From positions 1 to 32,509 of the forward strand of contig NSIB01000016.1 in the NCBI GenBank assembly GCA_002737625.1: 32,509 bases of DNA. Direction: 5' to 3'. The notes beneath the pieces were generated by a model. That model ran no database searches and was not told the DNA's origin. It saw nothing but the letters and a program-made list of their open reading frames with translations. Below are positions 1-8,309 of the stretch, one piece after another (positions within the stretch are counted from its first letter, which is position 1; each line of letters opens with the position of its first letter). Position numbers and translations under genes: made by a program. The stretch comes from Flavobacteriales bacterium. GTDB taxonomy: Bacteria; Bacteroidota; Bacteroidia; NS11-12g; UBA955.

Positions 1-510
1 AAAGCGATCTTGATCCCCTTCATGTAGAGCAATACTGTCAAATTGAATCACTAAGTCGGGTTTGCGTATAGTGCTTCTAGAAATCAAGGGAGGCACATAC
101 GCAAACTGTATTTTGGGGCCTTCATTTGCGCCGGTCTTATACCATCGCTGAATCATGTCTATTTGAATTTGGGAAAGCACTTTCTCTCCAATAAAATGTG
201 AGTACAAAGGATCGGCTGGCCAGGGAGGCATATACCGAGCCAATGTTACCCTTGCGATGGTTTTGGCTCTTTTTTTTACTGCAGAGAAAGATTCCAATGA
301 AAAGGGTGCGGCCCCATTTTTACGATGACAAGGCAAACAATTCTTGAGCAAAATTGGAGCGATATGCTGGGTAAATGTGGGTTTTTCAGGCAACAATGCG
401 ATGGGTGGATGTGGGGTTTCGGGGGTTTTTAAAAAAAGATACGCCAGCCCCGCTATTAAGACCATTACAATCCAAACAATCCGCAATGTGTATTTGTGTA
501 CCCCCCCCAT
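1..510 (-). CDS. Membrane-anchored c-type cytochrome, partial (3' end outside window)
   Basis: The first 170 residues are present and the gene runs off the left edge. A hydrophobic anchor at about residues 10-28 is followed by a single heme c motif CLPCH (Cys58, Cys61, His62). A MPPW motif follows at residues 94-97. This order, with the later ILxxW/GAxEG-like region near 120-130, resembles the cytochrome part of proteins annotated as cytochrome c or copper ascorbate-dependent monooxygenase and often encoded beside redoxins. It starts 7 bp after the redoxin stop codon, so co-transcription is likely. The ATG is immediately followed by G residues that form a G8 run with its own last base. The next in-frame ATG is codon 16. 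What lies C-terminal (a copper monooxygenase domain or nothing) cannot be seen. The heme motif is certain, the wider family is inference. Confidence 0.8.
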   Translation of the reverse strand, partial: MGGVHKYTLRIVWIVMVLIAGLAYLFLKTPETPHPPIALLPEKPTFTQHIAPILLKNCLPCHRKNGAAPFSLESFSAVKKRAKTIARVTLARYMPPWPADPLYSHFIGEKVLSQIQIDMIQRWYKTGANEGPKIQFAYVPPLISRSTIRKPDLVIQFDSIALHEGDQDRF

Positions 511-517
511 TAATCGT

Positions 518-1132
518 TTATTCTTTGCCAATAAAACAGCCAATGGCTTTGTTCGAAGGTACTGAAATCTTCTTGTTGCGCTGAATATCATTTAATACTT
601 GCTCTAAAAACTTCTTTGTAGCATGAGGGTAAAGAACACCCACATCAACAGGCCTGTCGTCGATACATCCCCTGTACAACACCCCCCTCTTTTTTGACAG
701 TACCAAACATTCTGGATACACAGAAAAACCGTAGGTATTGCAAACTGCAAGGCTTGTATCTCTAAATTCAATGTCTTTAAAAGCTGCCATGTTGCGTGAA
801 GACACATTGGGAATCAACAGGCAAAACGCAAATGAATCGGAATTACATTGTTGAAAACAATTCCGAATATCAGCCACATACGATTTAGAAATAGGGCATT
901 CTGTACTAAAAGTGATCAGTACAGCATAGGGTTTGTTGAGAAACCTGTTTTGCCAAGCATGCACAACAGCTATTGAATCAGAAATGTGTTTTTTGGGTTC
1001 GAGTAAAAGAGTATCACTTCTCTCTTTTGAATCATTTGCGGTGCAAGACACAAGCAATATTGAGACAACAAACACGATTGCCATTTGAAGTGTTGGGGAG
1101 ATTTTCGGAAGCACGATAACAGGATTTTTCAT
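518..1132 (-). CDS. Redoxin/thioredoxin-fold lipoprotein
   Basis: A 204-residue protein with an N-terminal hydrophobic segment ending in a lipobox-like LLVSC (Cys30), so it is probably a lipoprotein. The remainder has a thioredoxin-like layout: a beta strand followed by the motif STECPISKSY with the only candidate active-site cysteine at Cys79. This CPIS form is typical of the redoxin branch that lacks a CxxC pair. The segment GVLYRGCIDDRP near residue 150 and the terminal GCFIGK also fit that branch. Its start overlaps the stop of the upstream methyltransferase by 4 bp, and the cytochrome gene follows 7 bp downstream. In other bacteria redoxin and cytochrome domains of this kind are neighbours or fused, which suggests a shared envelope redox function. 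The substrate is unknown. Confidence 0.75.
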   Translation of the reverse strand: MKNPVIVLPKISPTLQMAIVFVVSILLVSCTANDSKERSDTLLLEPKKHISDSIAVVHAWQNRFLNKPYAVLITFSTECPISKSYVADIRNCFQQCNSDSFAFCLLIPNVSSRNMAAFKDIEFRDTSLAVCNTYGFSVYPECLVLSKKRGVLYRGCIDDRPVDVGVLYPHATKKFLEQVLNDIQRNKKISVPSNKAIGCFIGKE

Positions 1133-1665
1133 TGCGCCAACTCAAAACGTTTGCGCGCAAACTCCCAGAGAACCATCCCACAAGAAACAGCAACATTAAA
1201 AGAATGCTTGGTTCCCAATTGGGGAATTTCGACACTTTCATCACACAATGCAAGAACCGCATCCTCTATTCCATCGATTTCATTGCCAAAAATAAATGCT
1301 ATATTTTGATGCGAAAAAGATGTATGTTGAAGCAATTTCGACTCATCGGTTTGTTCGATTGCTACGATGTGATAATTCAATTCTTTGAGTTTCACAATGG
1401 CGTCGACTGTACTTGCTTGGTACTCCCATTGAACACTGTTTTCGGCACCAATAGCCGTCTTGGTGATTTCACGGTGTGGTGGCGTTCCGGTTATACCGCA
1501 AAGAACCATTTTATGGCACAAAAACGCATCGCAAGTACGAATCATAGAACCCACATTGTGCATGCTACGAACATTGTTCAAAACAACAACAAAGGGCAAT
1601 TTTTGAACAGCCTTGAAATCGTTAACCGATAGGCGACCCAATTCAAAGAGAACGCGTTTTCTCAC
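1129..1665 (-). CDS. TrmH/SpoU-family RNA 2'-O-methyltransferase
   Basis: A 178-residue SPOUT enzyme, predicted to methylate a ribose 2'-OH in tRNA or rRNA using S-adenosylmethionine. The three SpoU motifs are visible: NNVRSMHNVGSMIRTCDAF near the N-terminus (motif 1, with the catalytic-type Arg), FIFGNEIDGI (motif 2), and IPQLGTKHSFNVAVSCGMVLW at the C-terminus (motif 3, split across the SAM-binding knot). The reading frame is open up to 1785, but that start would lie inside mutS on the other strand. The GTG at 1665 gives the usual family length and the familiar N-terminus RKRxxxELxRLS. A TAnnTTTG box ends 5 nt before this GTG, so the message may be leaderless. The C-terminus overlaps the redoxin start by 4 bp. 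The exact target nucleotide cannot be assigned. Confidence 0.88.
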   Translation of the reverse strand: MRKRVLFELGRLSVNDFKAVQKLPFVVVLNNVRSMHNVGSMIRTCDAFLCHKMVLCGITGTPPHREITKTAIGAENSVQWEYQASTVDAIVKLKELNYHIVAIEQTDESKLLQHTSFSHQNIAFIFGNEIDGIEDAVLALCDESVEIPQLGTKHSFNVAVSCGMVLWEFARKRFELAQ

Positions 1666-1670
1666 AAAAA

Positions 1671-1678
1671 CAAAGATA
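1671..1678 (-). promoter_or_regulatory. Putative -7 box for the TrmH-like gene
   Basis: TATCTTTG on the minus strand matches the Bacteroidota -7 consensus TAnnTTTG. It is separated from the GTG start by only 5 nt. A TTTTG lies 16 nt further upstream, a little close for a -33 element. Confidence 0.5.
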
Positions 1679-1751
1679 GGGCTTAGACGGTGAACAAAAG
1701 GCTTTACAATTGTGCAAATCGGCCTGATAAATAGTTGTAAATTGCGCAACA

Positions 1752-4367
1752 ATGTCGGGTAATACTTCACAAAAAGAGACGCCACTCATGAAGCAATATC
1801 TGGGTATAAAGGCCGAATATCCAGGGGCTATATTGTTGTTTCGGGTGGGTGATTTTTATGAAACATTTAGTGAAGATGCCCGCACCGCCTCAAAAGTATT
1901 GGGAATTGTTCTCACGAAACGATCCAATGGCGCTGCGGCAGATACCGATTTGGCGGGATTTCCCTACCATTCCCTCGACACCTATTTGCCCAAATTGGTC
2001 AAGGCTGGTTATAGGGTCGCGATTTGTGATCAATTGGAAGATCCAAAAAAAACCAAAACCCTTGTCAAAAGAGGCGTTACCGAATTGGTTACACCGGGGG
2101 TAAATTACAATGACAAGGTACTCGAAAGCAAACAAAGCAACTATCTGGCATCGGTGTATGAAAAAGGAATGCAATGGGCAGTCTCTTTTTTGGATATTTC
2201 CACAGGCGAATTTTTGATCGCTGAGGGTTCCTTGCAAAGCATCAAAAAACTCATGGATGCATTCAAGCCCAGCGAGTGGATTATGCCCAAATACCAACAA
2301 CAAACAATACATGAACTATTGGGTACACCCCCCTCATTCCAAACCATTGATTCATGGGTATACGAAGAAACAACAGCCCAATCAGCCCTGTGTAGACAAT
2401 TCCATACCAAAAATCTAAAAGGGTTTGGCATTGCAGAAATGACACTGGGTATTGCCGCCGCCGCCGCCATACTTCAATACCTAAACGCAACGCAACACAA
2501 GCATATTCGGCACATCAATGCCATTTCCCGAATCGATGAAACTGAATCCATGTGGCTTGATGGGTTTACCATCAGAAATCTTGAACTTTCACACCCACTT
2601 TATCCAGGCGGTAGCGCTTTAATTGACGTAATAGACAAAACCTGCACCGCAATGGGTGCGCGTTTACTTCGAAAATACTTGGTTTTTCCACTCTTAGACA
2701 AAAAAGCCATCGAAAAACGCCAAGACCTTGTTGAGACATTTATTAAGAATCCCAAAGAAAGTGCTCTTTTTTACGATGCACTCAAACAAATAGGTGATCT
2801 TCAACGATTGGTCTCAAAAATAGCGCTCAGAAAGATTGGACCCCGTGAGTGTATAACGTTGGGTTATGGTCTTTCCAATCTTCAAGCCATAAAAGAAGTG
2901 TTTGGCCAAAGTAAAGATTCTGTTCTATCTGAACTTTCCCTTCGTATTGATGCATTGCCGATTCTACAAAATCTTATCACCGAACAACTTCTTTCGGATG
3001 CCCCTGCAGTTGCGGCAAAGGGAGGTGTTTTTATTTCAAGTGTTGATCCGGAATTGGAAGAATTGCGGGGGCTAACCGCCAAAGGCAAAGAAAAACTCAT
3101 TGAAATCCAGCAACAAGAAATTCTGCGCAGTGGCATTTCCTCCTTAAAAATTGGATTCAATGGGGTTTTTGGCTATTATTTAGAACTCAGTAATTCTCAT
3201 AAGGACAAAGCCCCAGAGAATTGGATTCGAAAACAAACATTGTCTCATGCAGAGCGCTATATCACCCCCGAATTAAAAGTCTACGAAGAAAAAATTTTAC
3301 ATGCCGAAGACCGGATATTGGCGTTGGAAGCAATCTTATGGGAAACATTGCTAGACAAATTAAGTGCCTTTGTTACACCCCTGCAATTACAGTCTAATTT
3401 ACTGGCAGAATTGGATGTCTTGGCGGGTTTTGCCCGACTGGCAATCGACAATAATTATTGTAAACCCCTCATTAATGATGGCTTTGGATTGTTGCTCAAA
3501 GACTGTCGACATCCGGTGATTGAATTTTGCATCCCCCCCAGCGAAACCTATGTTCCCAATACAGTCTTACTCAATAAAGAAGGCCAACGCATCATCATTT
3601 TAACAGGTCCGAATATGAGTGGAAAAAGTGCCATTTTACGCCAAACTGCACTCGCCGTAATTATGGCACAAATTGGTTGCTATATTCCCTGTTCGACTGC
3701 TGAAATCGGGTTGACCGACAAAATATACACCCGTGTGGGCGCCAGCGACAACATCTCTTTGGGAGAAAGTACATTTATGGTAGAGATGTCTGAAACGGCG
3801 AGTATTTTAAACAACCTCAGCGATAGAAGTTTGGTGTTACTGGATGAGATTGGACGGGGTACAAGTACCTATGATGGGGTGTCATTGGCTTGGAGTATTG
3901 CAGAATATCTTCACAGCCATCCGTGTAAACCCAAAACCCTTTTTGCCACACATTACCACGAGTTAAACGAACTAGAAAGCAAATGTGAGGGAATCAAAAA
4001 TTACCACATTACTACAAAAGAACAAGGTCTGCAGATCATTTTTTTGCGAAAACTCACTGCTGGAGGAAGTGAACACAGTTTTGGAATTCATGTTGCCCAA
4101 TTGGCAGGGATTCCAAACGCCGTATTGTTGAGGGCAAGTGAACTTCTTACACGCCTAGAAGAAGACCGCTCAACCCTATCACCCCACAAGACCTTGAAAA
4201 AAACTCCAACGAAGCCCGTGTATCAAATGAATATTTTCCAAACCGAAGACCCCACCTTAATTCAGGTAAAAAAACTACTGGGAGGAATCGATATTAACAC
4301 ACTTACGCCCATAGAGGCATTGTTAAAAATGCAAGCCCTACAAAAGTTACTCAACCAAGGGATTTAA
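1752..4367 (+). CDS. mutS: DNA mismatch repair ATPase MutS
   Basis: This 871-residue protein is full length for MutS, which recognises mismatches and small loops and recruits MutL. The mismatch-reading Phe-x-Glu is present (GDFYETF, Phe35 and Glu37). The core and clamp domains span roughly residues 250-550. The ABC-type ATPase domain carries Walker A GPNMSGKS (residues 619-626), Walker B LVLLDEIGRGTSTYDG (Asp698-Glu699) and the FATHYHEL switch histidine. The C-terminal helix-turn-helix region is retained. The ATG at 1752 precedes the expected N-terminus. Its stop overlaps the stop of the convergent TonB-dependent receptor by 4 bp, so no terminator fits between them. The gene is transcribed divergently from the methyltransferase, and I found no perfect TAnnTTTG box for it. 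Confidence 0.98.
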   Translation: MSGNTSQKETPLMKQYLGIKAEYPGAILLFRVGDFYETFSEDARTASKVLGIVLTKRSNGAAADTDLAGFPYHSLDTYLPKLVKAGYRVAICDQLEDPKKTKTLVKRGVTELVTPGVNYNDKVLESKQSNYLASVYEKGMQWAVSFLDISTGEFLIAEGSLQSIKKLMDAFKPSEWIMPKYQQQTIHELLGTPPSFQTIDSWVYEETTAQSALCRQFHTKNLKGFGIAEMTLGIAAAAAILQYLNATQHKHIRHINAISRIDETESMWLDGFTIRNLELSHPLYPGGSALIDVIDKTCTAMGARLLRKYLVFPLLDKKAIEKRQDLVETFIKNPKESALFYDALKQIGDLQRLVSKIALRKIGPRECITLGYGLSNLQAIKEVFGQSKDSVLSELSLRIDALPILQNLITEQLLSDAPAVAAKGGVFISSVDPELEELRGLTAKGKEKLIEIQQQEILRSGISSLKIGFNGVFGYYLELSNSHKDKAPENWIRKQTLSHAERYITPELKVYEEKILHAEDRILALEAILWETLLDKLSAFVTPLQLQSNLLAELDVLAGFARLAIDNNYCKPLINDGFGLLLKDCRHPVIEFCIPPSETYVPNTVLLNKEGQRIIILTGPNMSGKSAILRQTALAVIMAQIGCYIPCSTAEIGLTDKIYTRVGASDNISLGESTFMVEMSETASILNNLSDRSLVLLDEIGRGTSTYDGVSLAWSIAEYLHSHPCKPKTLFATHYHELNELESKCEGIKNYHITTKEQGLQIIFLRKLTAGGSEHSFGIHVAQLAGIPNAVLLRASELLTRLEEDRSTLSPHKTLKKTPTKPVYQMNIFQTEDPTLIQVKKLLGGIDINTLTPIEALLKMQALQKLLNQGI

Positions 4368-6718
4368 AAAGAGTAGTTACACCCCAAGGCTGGCAAAATA
4401 GGCAATTGGTCTACCCTTTTGTTGCCAACCCTATCAAAATAAAAAATATTGCTTCGGTTGTATACATTTGTAACCGAGAAATTGAGATTTAACTGTCTAT
4501 TATTGCCCAATTTCCATAGCCTTCGCACCGAAAAATCCAAACGGTGGTAATAGGGCAAGCGTCCTTGATTGATGTTGGCATAGACAATACCCAATTGTCC
4601 ATTTGTGGAAGTATAGTCTGTTCCCAAGCCATTGGAAAAATTGAATTTCTCGTAATACCCCTGCGTTTGCGTAAACGGAAAGCCACTACCAAAATTCCAT
4701 CTGAAAGATATTTCGGTTGGATTCTTCTTGTCAAACTCATAATTCAACAGAATATTGGCATTGTGCCTGCGATCAAAATTGGGTTGATATCGAATATTTC
4801 CATCAAAACGATTGACCCAAGTGAGGGAGTAAACAGCCCATAAATACCATCCTTTGTCGCTGAATTTATAAGACACATCTCCACCAAAGGCATTTCCATT
4901 TTCAATGATATAGTTTTGGCGCAATCTCAATGGCTTATCGAGATTGAATTCATCGTCATCAAAGAGTTTGTCGCGGTTGATATTGGTGATCTGGTCAAAT
5001 AGTTTAACAAACGACTCAATATTGATCGTTTGGCGTTTGTCTATCCTGTAATCAAATCCTGCAACGGCATGTCTTGCCTTTTGCAATCTGTGTTTGAGGG
5101 CATCGCCATTGAATGAATCAGGCAAATTGTCTGGGCCAGAAAGAAAACCGTAAAACAGGTTCACTACATCCCTATCGCTCATCGCCGAAAGCAAATTTTG
5201 GGAATATTGACCTATCGCAAATTTGATTCCCATCGATTTAAATGGCATGTACCGAAACTGAAATCGGGGCTCAAAGCTACTATTTCCCAAGGATGCATAA
5301 TATTGGGAACGAAGTCCTATATTGCAGATGAATTTCTTTCTTACGATATGATAATTCCCAAATCCATTGACTTCAGTGGTGCTCTCAAGTTGGTTTATTT
5401 TGCGATTGTTGGTATTGTATAACTGAAAATCAGTCTGAAATCCATTGAGTTCTAAACCCCATTTAAAATCATCTCGCCTAAAATTATACGAGAAATTAAA
5501 CCCCAAATTAAACCCTCCAATGGCACTTCTTCGGGGCCTTAAATCCTTTTCTTTCTGTTCAATATCGTATTGACTGAATAAAAAATATCCATCAACACGT
5601 GTCTTAGCCTGTTCTGGAACCACCAAAAACTTAGCCCCCAAACCCGTCGAAACCCAACTATAGGTTGTCGATCCAGGAAAAGCCACATTGTCGGAGAATC
5701 GGTATCCGTATAATTTGGTATACCCTCCAGAAGCGGAATTGAAACTAAGTTTGACAAATAAATCACCAAAATTGTATGGCAATTTATCGGGATTGGCATA
5801 ATTATAAAGCAATCTCGAGGATTCTCGAAGAAAGGAATTCTTGTATGAAACTGCAATGGAACTATTGTTTTGACCTTGCGTATATTTTCTCAAGGGAGAT
5901 TCCAACAAGAGTTTTGAAGTAAAGGTTGTAAGACCAATCTTCCCAGCCATCCGCATTCGATTCGCATCGCGGGTTTTAATATCGACCACTGCAGAAATAC
6001 GTCCGCCATACTCTGCACCGAACCCGGCACTATACACATCGGCTGTCTGAATCAGATCCGTTTCAAAAACTGAGAATAGACCAATTGAATGAAAGGGATT
6101 ATAAATGGTTAATCCGTCGAGCATTACCTTATTCATAATGGGAGAACCACCACGGATGTATAATTGCCCACCTTGGTCTCCACTAAAGACAACGCCAGGC
6201 AGAATTTGAAGATATTGTAAAATGTCAGGTTCAGCTCCAATCGATGGCATTTTGTAGATGGTTTTTGCTTCAATACTTGTAACCCCCACCTGCGCATCGT
6301 GCGATTTTCTGTTTACTGAAATATTGACGGCATCTATTGACACAATTTTGTGAATAAAAAAATCGCGTTTGGTATTGACTCCCTGGTTTACGATAACCTT
6401 TTCATACAAAGTGTCAAACCCGTCTATGCATACCCTAACCCAATAGCTACCAACAGGCAAGCTGGTTAGAGAAAAATATCCATCGTTGTCTGAAGAAATT
6501 GTACGGCTTGTTATTGCATTGGGAAGCGTGAATGCCGCAGTCAAAATAGCCCCTGCAATGCGGTCGCCATTCTCGGCATCATACACAAATCCCCTAATAT
6601 CGCTTTTGGCTGTTTGGGACTGGGCAAATAAAGGTAAAATGCACCAAATAAATAGTATACAACGCCACATCAATACTGCAAAAATATGCCTAATTTTTCT
6701 ATCGCAATTTTTTTTCAT
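4364..6718 (-). CDS. TonB-dependent outer-membrane receptor with carboxypeptidase-regulatory-like domain
   Basis: A 784-residue protein for uptake of an unidentified ligand across the outer membrane. It has a signal peptide (hydrophobic to about residue 31, then QSQ). A carboxypeptidase-regulatory-like beta-sandwich follows at about 38-122 (IRGFVYDAENGDRIAGA, then DGYFSLTSLPVGSY). The plug domain lies at about 130-250, with LPGVVFSGDQGGQLYIRGG, the LDGLTIYNPFH stretch and GAEYGGRISAVVDIKTR. The rest is a predicted 22-strand barrel rich in alternating aromatic and polar residues, ending LGCNYSF with a terminal Phe. It is transcribed alone, divergent from the gene at 6756 with a 37-bp gap, and tail-to-tail with mutS. 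There is no adjacent SusD gene, which argues against a glycan-uptake pair. The ExbB/D/TonB cluster in this window could energise it. Confidence 0.93.
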   Translation of the reverse strand: MKKNCDRKIRHIFAVLMWRCILFIWCILPLFAQSQTAKSDIRGFVYDAENGDRIAGAILTAAFTLPNAITSRTISSDNDGYFSLTSLPVGSYWVRVCIDGFDTLYEKVIVNQGVNTKRDFFIHKIVSIDAVNISVNRKSHDAQVGVTSIEAKTIYKMPSIGAEPDILQYLQILPGVVFSGDQGGQLYIRGGSPIMNKVMLDGLTIYNPFHSIGLFSVFETDLIQTADVYSAGFGAEYGGRISAVVDIKTRDANRMRMAGKIGLTTFTSKLLLESPLRKYTQGQNNSSIAVSYKNSFLRESSRLLYNYANPDKLPYNFGDLFVKLSFNSASGGYTKLYGYRFSDNVAFPGSTTYSWVSTGLGAKFLVVPEQAKTRVDGYFLFSQYDIEQKEKDLRPRRSAIGGFNLGFNFSYNFRRDDFKWGLELNGFQTDFQLYNTNNRKINQLESTTEVNGFGNYHIVRKKFICNIGLRSQYYASLGNSSFEPRFQFRYMPFKSMGIKFAIGQYSQNLLSAMSDRDVVNLFYGFLSGPDNLPDSFNGDALKHRLQKARHAVAGFDYRIDKRQTINIESFVKLFDQITNINRDKLFDDDEFNLDKPLRLRQNYIIENGNAFGGDVSYKFSDKGWYLWAVYSLTWVNRFDGNIRYQPNFDRRHNANILLNYEFDKKNPTEISFRWNFGSGFPFTQTQGYYEKFNFSNGLGTDYTSTNGQLGIVYANINQGRLPYYHRLDFSVRRLWKLGNNRQLNLNFSVTNVYNRSNIFYFDRVGNKRVDQLPILPALGCNYSF

Positions 6719-6739
6719 CGATTGGCAAGAACTAAGAAC

Positions 6740-6747
6740 TATTTTTG
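6740..6747 (+). promoter_or_regulatory. Putative -7 box for the pRiA4b ORF-3-like gene and miaA
   Basis: TATTTTTG matches TAnnTTTG and ends 8 nt before the ATG at 6756. A TTG at 6722-6724 is 15 nt upstream, shorter than the usual spacing. Confidence 0.45.
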
Positions 6748-6755
6748 TGTTCTCT

Positions 6756-7385
6756 ATGGTTTACCTTTTTAAAGTTTGGTTTGAAGAAATAGAAGATGTG
6801 GTGAGATGGATTGAGATAAAACCCTCTCATTCATTTCAACATTTTCATGCCATTATCCAAGAGGCAATCGGATTTGACAACAAAGAATTGGCCAGTTTTT
6901 TTGTAAGTGATAATCAGTGGCGCAGAATTTCTGAAATTACCTTGTCCAAATCGGATGTAGATTTTTCTGGCATTGGCAATGCAAATGCCCCCTTGATGTC
7001 AGAAATAAAACTCAGAATGTGTGTCAATGACCCACACCAGCGATTCATCTATGTTTCTGATTATGCTGCACTATGGACTTTTCGGTGTGAGTTGATTGGC
7101 ATTGAGGAGCACAACGACAAATACGCCTATCCGCGGGTGTATAAAAGCCACGGAAAAAGCCCTCGTCAGCGTGATGAAAGCAAGTTTAATATGTTAAACG
7201 ATGCCGAATTTGATGCCCTTGCCGAAAAAATATTGGCTTCAAAAGGAGCCCAAAAATTGGTGATTGAGCCCGAGCAGGAATTGTTTGATGCAGAAAACAC
7301 CTCCGATCTAGAAGCGCATGATGGACCAGAAGGAGCTGATTTGAAATTGTTTGAAGTGAACAACGAATCTGAAGAATTGCAATAA
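6756..7385 (+). CDS. Plasmid pRiA4b ORF-3-like family protein
   Basis: A 209-residue protein of the pRiA4b/IS1096 ORF-3-like family, whose biochemical role is not established. The N-terminal part MVYLFKVWFEEIEDVVRWIEI is the family beta strand, followed by the SFQHFHAIIQEAIGFDN helix. The middle SDYAALWTFRCELIGIEE is followed by YPRVYKSHGKSPRQ. The C-terminal 60 residues are acidic and low complexity (EEs and Asps, ending EESEELQ-like), so probably disordered. Despite the family name there is no trace of a transposon here. The frame is open upstream to 6486 but that would overlap the receptor gene; the ATG at 6756 is preferred because a -7 box precedes it. miaA follows after 6 bp, so both are probably one transcript. 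Confidence 0.8.
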   Translation: MVYLFKVWFEEIEDVVRWIEIKPSHSFQHFHAIIQEAIGFDNKELASFFVSDNQWRRISEITLSKSDVDFSGIGNANAPLMSEIKLRMCVNDPHQRFIYVSDYAALWTFRCELIGIEEHNDKYAYPRVYKSHGKSPRQRDESKFNMLNDAEFDALAEKILASKGAQKLVIEPEQELFDAENTSDLEAHDGPEGADLKLFEVNNESEELQ

Positions 7386-7391
7386 CCAATT

Positions 7392-8309
7392 GTGAAAGAA
7401 AAACCCACCATATATGTTGTGGGTGGCCCAACTGCCTCCGGAAAAACAAGTGCCTCGATTGCATTGGCTCAATTTTTACAAACCGAAATTATCAATGCCG
7501 ATAGCCGTCAGGTATACAAGGAACTGCAAATTGGTGTTGCAAAGCCCAGCCCAATAGAACTGTCAACCATTCGCCATCATGGAATTTCTACCGTAGATAT
7601 TCAAACACATTACAATGCGGGAAGTCATGCAAAATTATACCAAAAAGAAATTACTGCCTTGTTAGAAAAAAATGGCAATGCCATCCTATGCGGCGGAACG
7701 GGAATGTATATCGAAGCACTGATTTTTGCATTGGATGAATTTCCACCCATAGACCCGGAACTCCGCAACAAATTGGAAGCCCAACTTAAATCCGAAGGAA
7801 TTATTGCAATGACATCCTTGTTGATAGGCAAAGATTCGGAAGCAGGTAAATGGATAAAACTCGACAATCCATCCCGGGTGATGCGGGCACTCGAATTGTG
7901 TATTCAAACCCAAAAGCCTCTTTCAAAATTATTGAACCACGACAAAAAGCCCGTATTTGGCGATACTGCCATACGGTATATTGGAATATCCCATCCTCGC
8001 AATATTCTCTACGATAGAATAAACCGACGTGTAGACTCCATGATTGAGCAGGGATTGTTGGAAGAAGCAAAAACCCTTTATTCTATGCGAAATCTAAGCG
8101 CGCTACAAACACTGGGATACCGCGAATTATTCGATCATATCAATGGCATAAATACCCTTGATCAAGCCATTTTACGTATCAAACAACACACCAGAAATTA
8201 TGCAAAGCGACAAATTACCTATTTTAGCAATCGATTTCCCACTGAATGGATTCCCGCGGAAGATTTGAATGATTTCATCGTTAAATTTGCCAAGAAACAT
8301 TTTATATGA
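7392..8309 (+). CDS. miaA: tRNA dimethylallyltransferase MiaA
   Basis: A 305-residue enzyme, normal length for MiaA, which transfers a dimethylallyl group to A37 of tRNAs reading UNN codons. Visible motifs are the P-loop GGPTASGKT (about residues 11-19), the substrate-contacting NADSRQVYKEL, GGTGMYIEAL, and the C-terminal TRNYAKRQITYF that contacts tRNA. The start is GTG at 7392, 6 bp after the preceding stop; no ATG lies closer to the conserved P-loop. Its stop overlaps the start of the TerC-family gene in an ATGA, suggesting translational coupling. MiaA is one of several translation-related genes in the window. Confidence 0.97.
   Translation: MKEKPTIYVVGGPTASGKTSASIALAQFLQTEIINADSRQVYKELQIGVAKPSPIELSTIRHHGISTVDIQTHYNAGSHAKLYQKEITALLEKNGNAILCGGTGMYIEALIFALDEFPPIDPELRNKLEAQLKSEGIIAMTSLLIGKDSEAGKWIKLDNPSRVMRALELCIQTQKPLSKLLNHDKKPVFGDTAIRYIGISHPRNILYDRINRRVDSMIEQGLLEEAKTLYSMRNLSALQTLGYRELFDHINGINTLDQAILRIKQHTRNYAKRQITYFSNRFPTEWIPAEDLNDFIVKFAKKHFI

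Noticed and set aside
1666-1785. N-terminal extension of the TrmH-like protein to 1785
   Set aside because: It overlaps the mutS start on the opposite strand and precedes the family N-terminus; a promoter-like box lies within it.
2455-2470. GCC repeat within mutS (GCCGCCGCCGCC) as a microsatellite
   Set aside because: A four-unit triplet run encoding Ala residues within a conserved helix; changes would stay in frame and no unusual length is seen.
6486-6755. Upstream extension of the pRiA4b ORF-3-like reading frame
   Set aside because: It is antisense to the N-terminus of the TonB-dependent receptor and unlike the family; the ATG at 6756 is preceded by a -7 box.
6756-7385. Transposon origin for the pRiA4b/IS1096 ORF-3-like gene
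   Set aside because: No inverted repeats, transposase or target duplication seen; the gene is embedded in a regular chromosomal operon.
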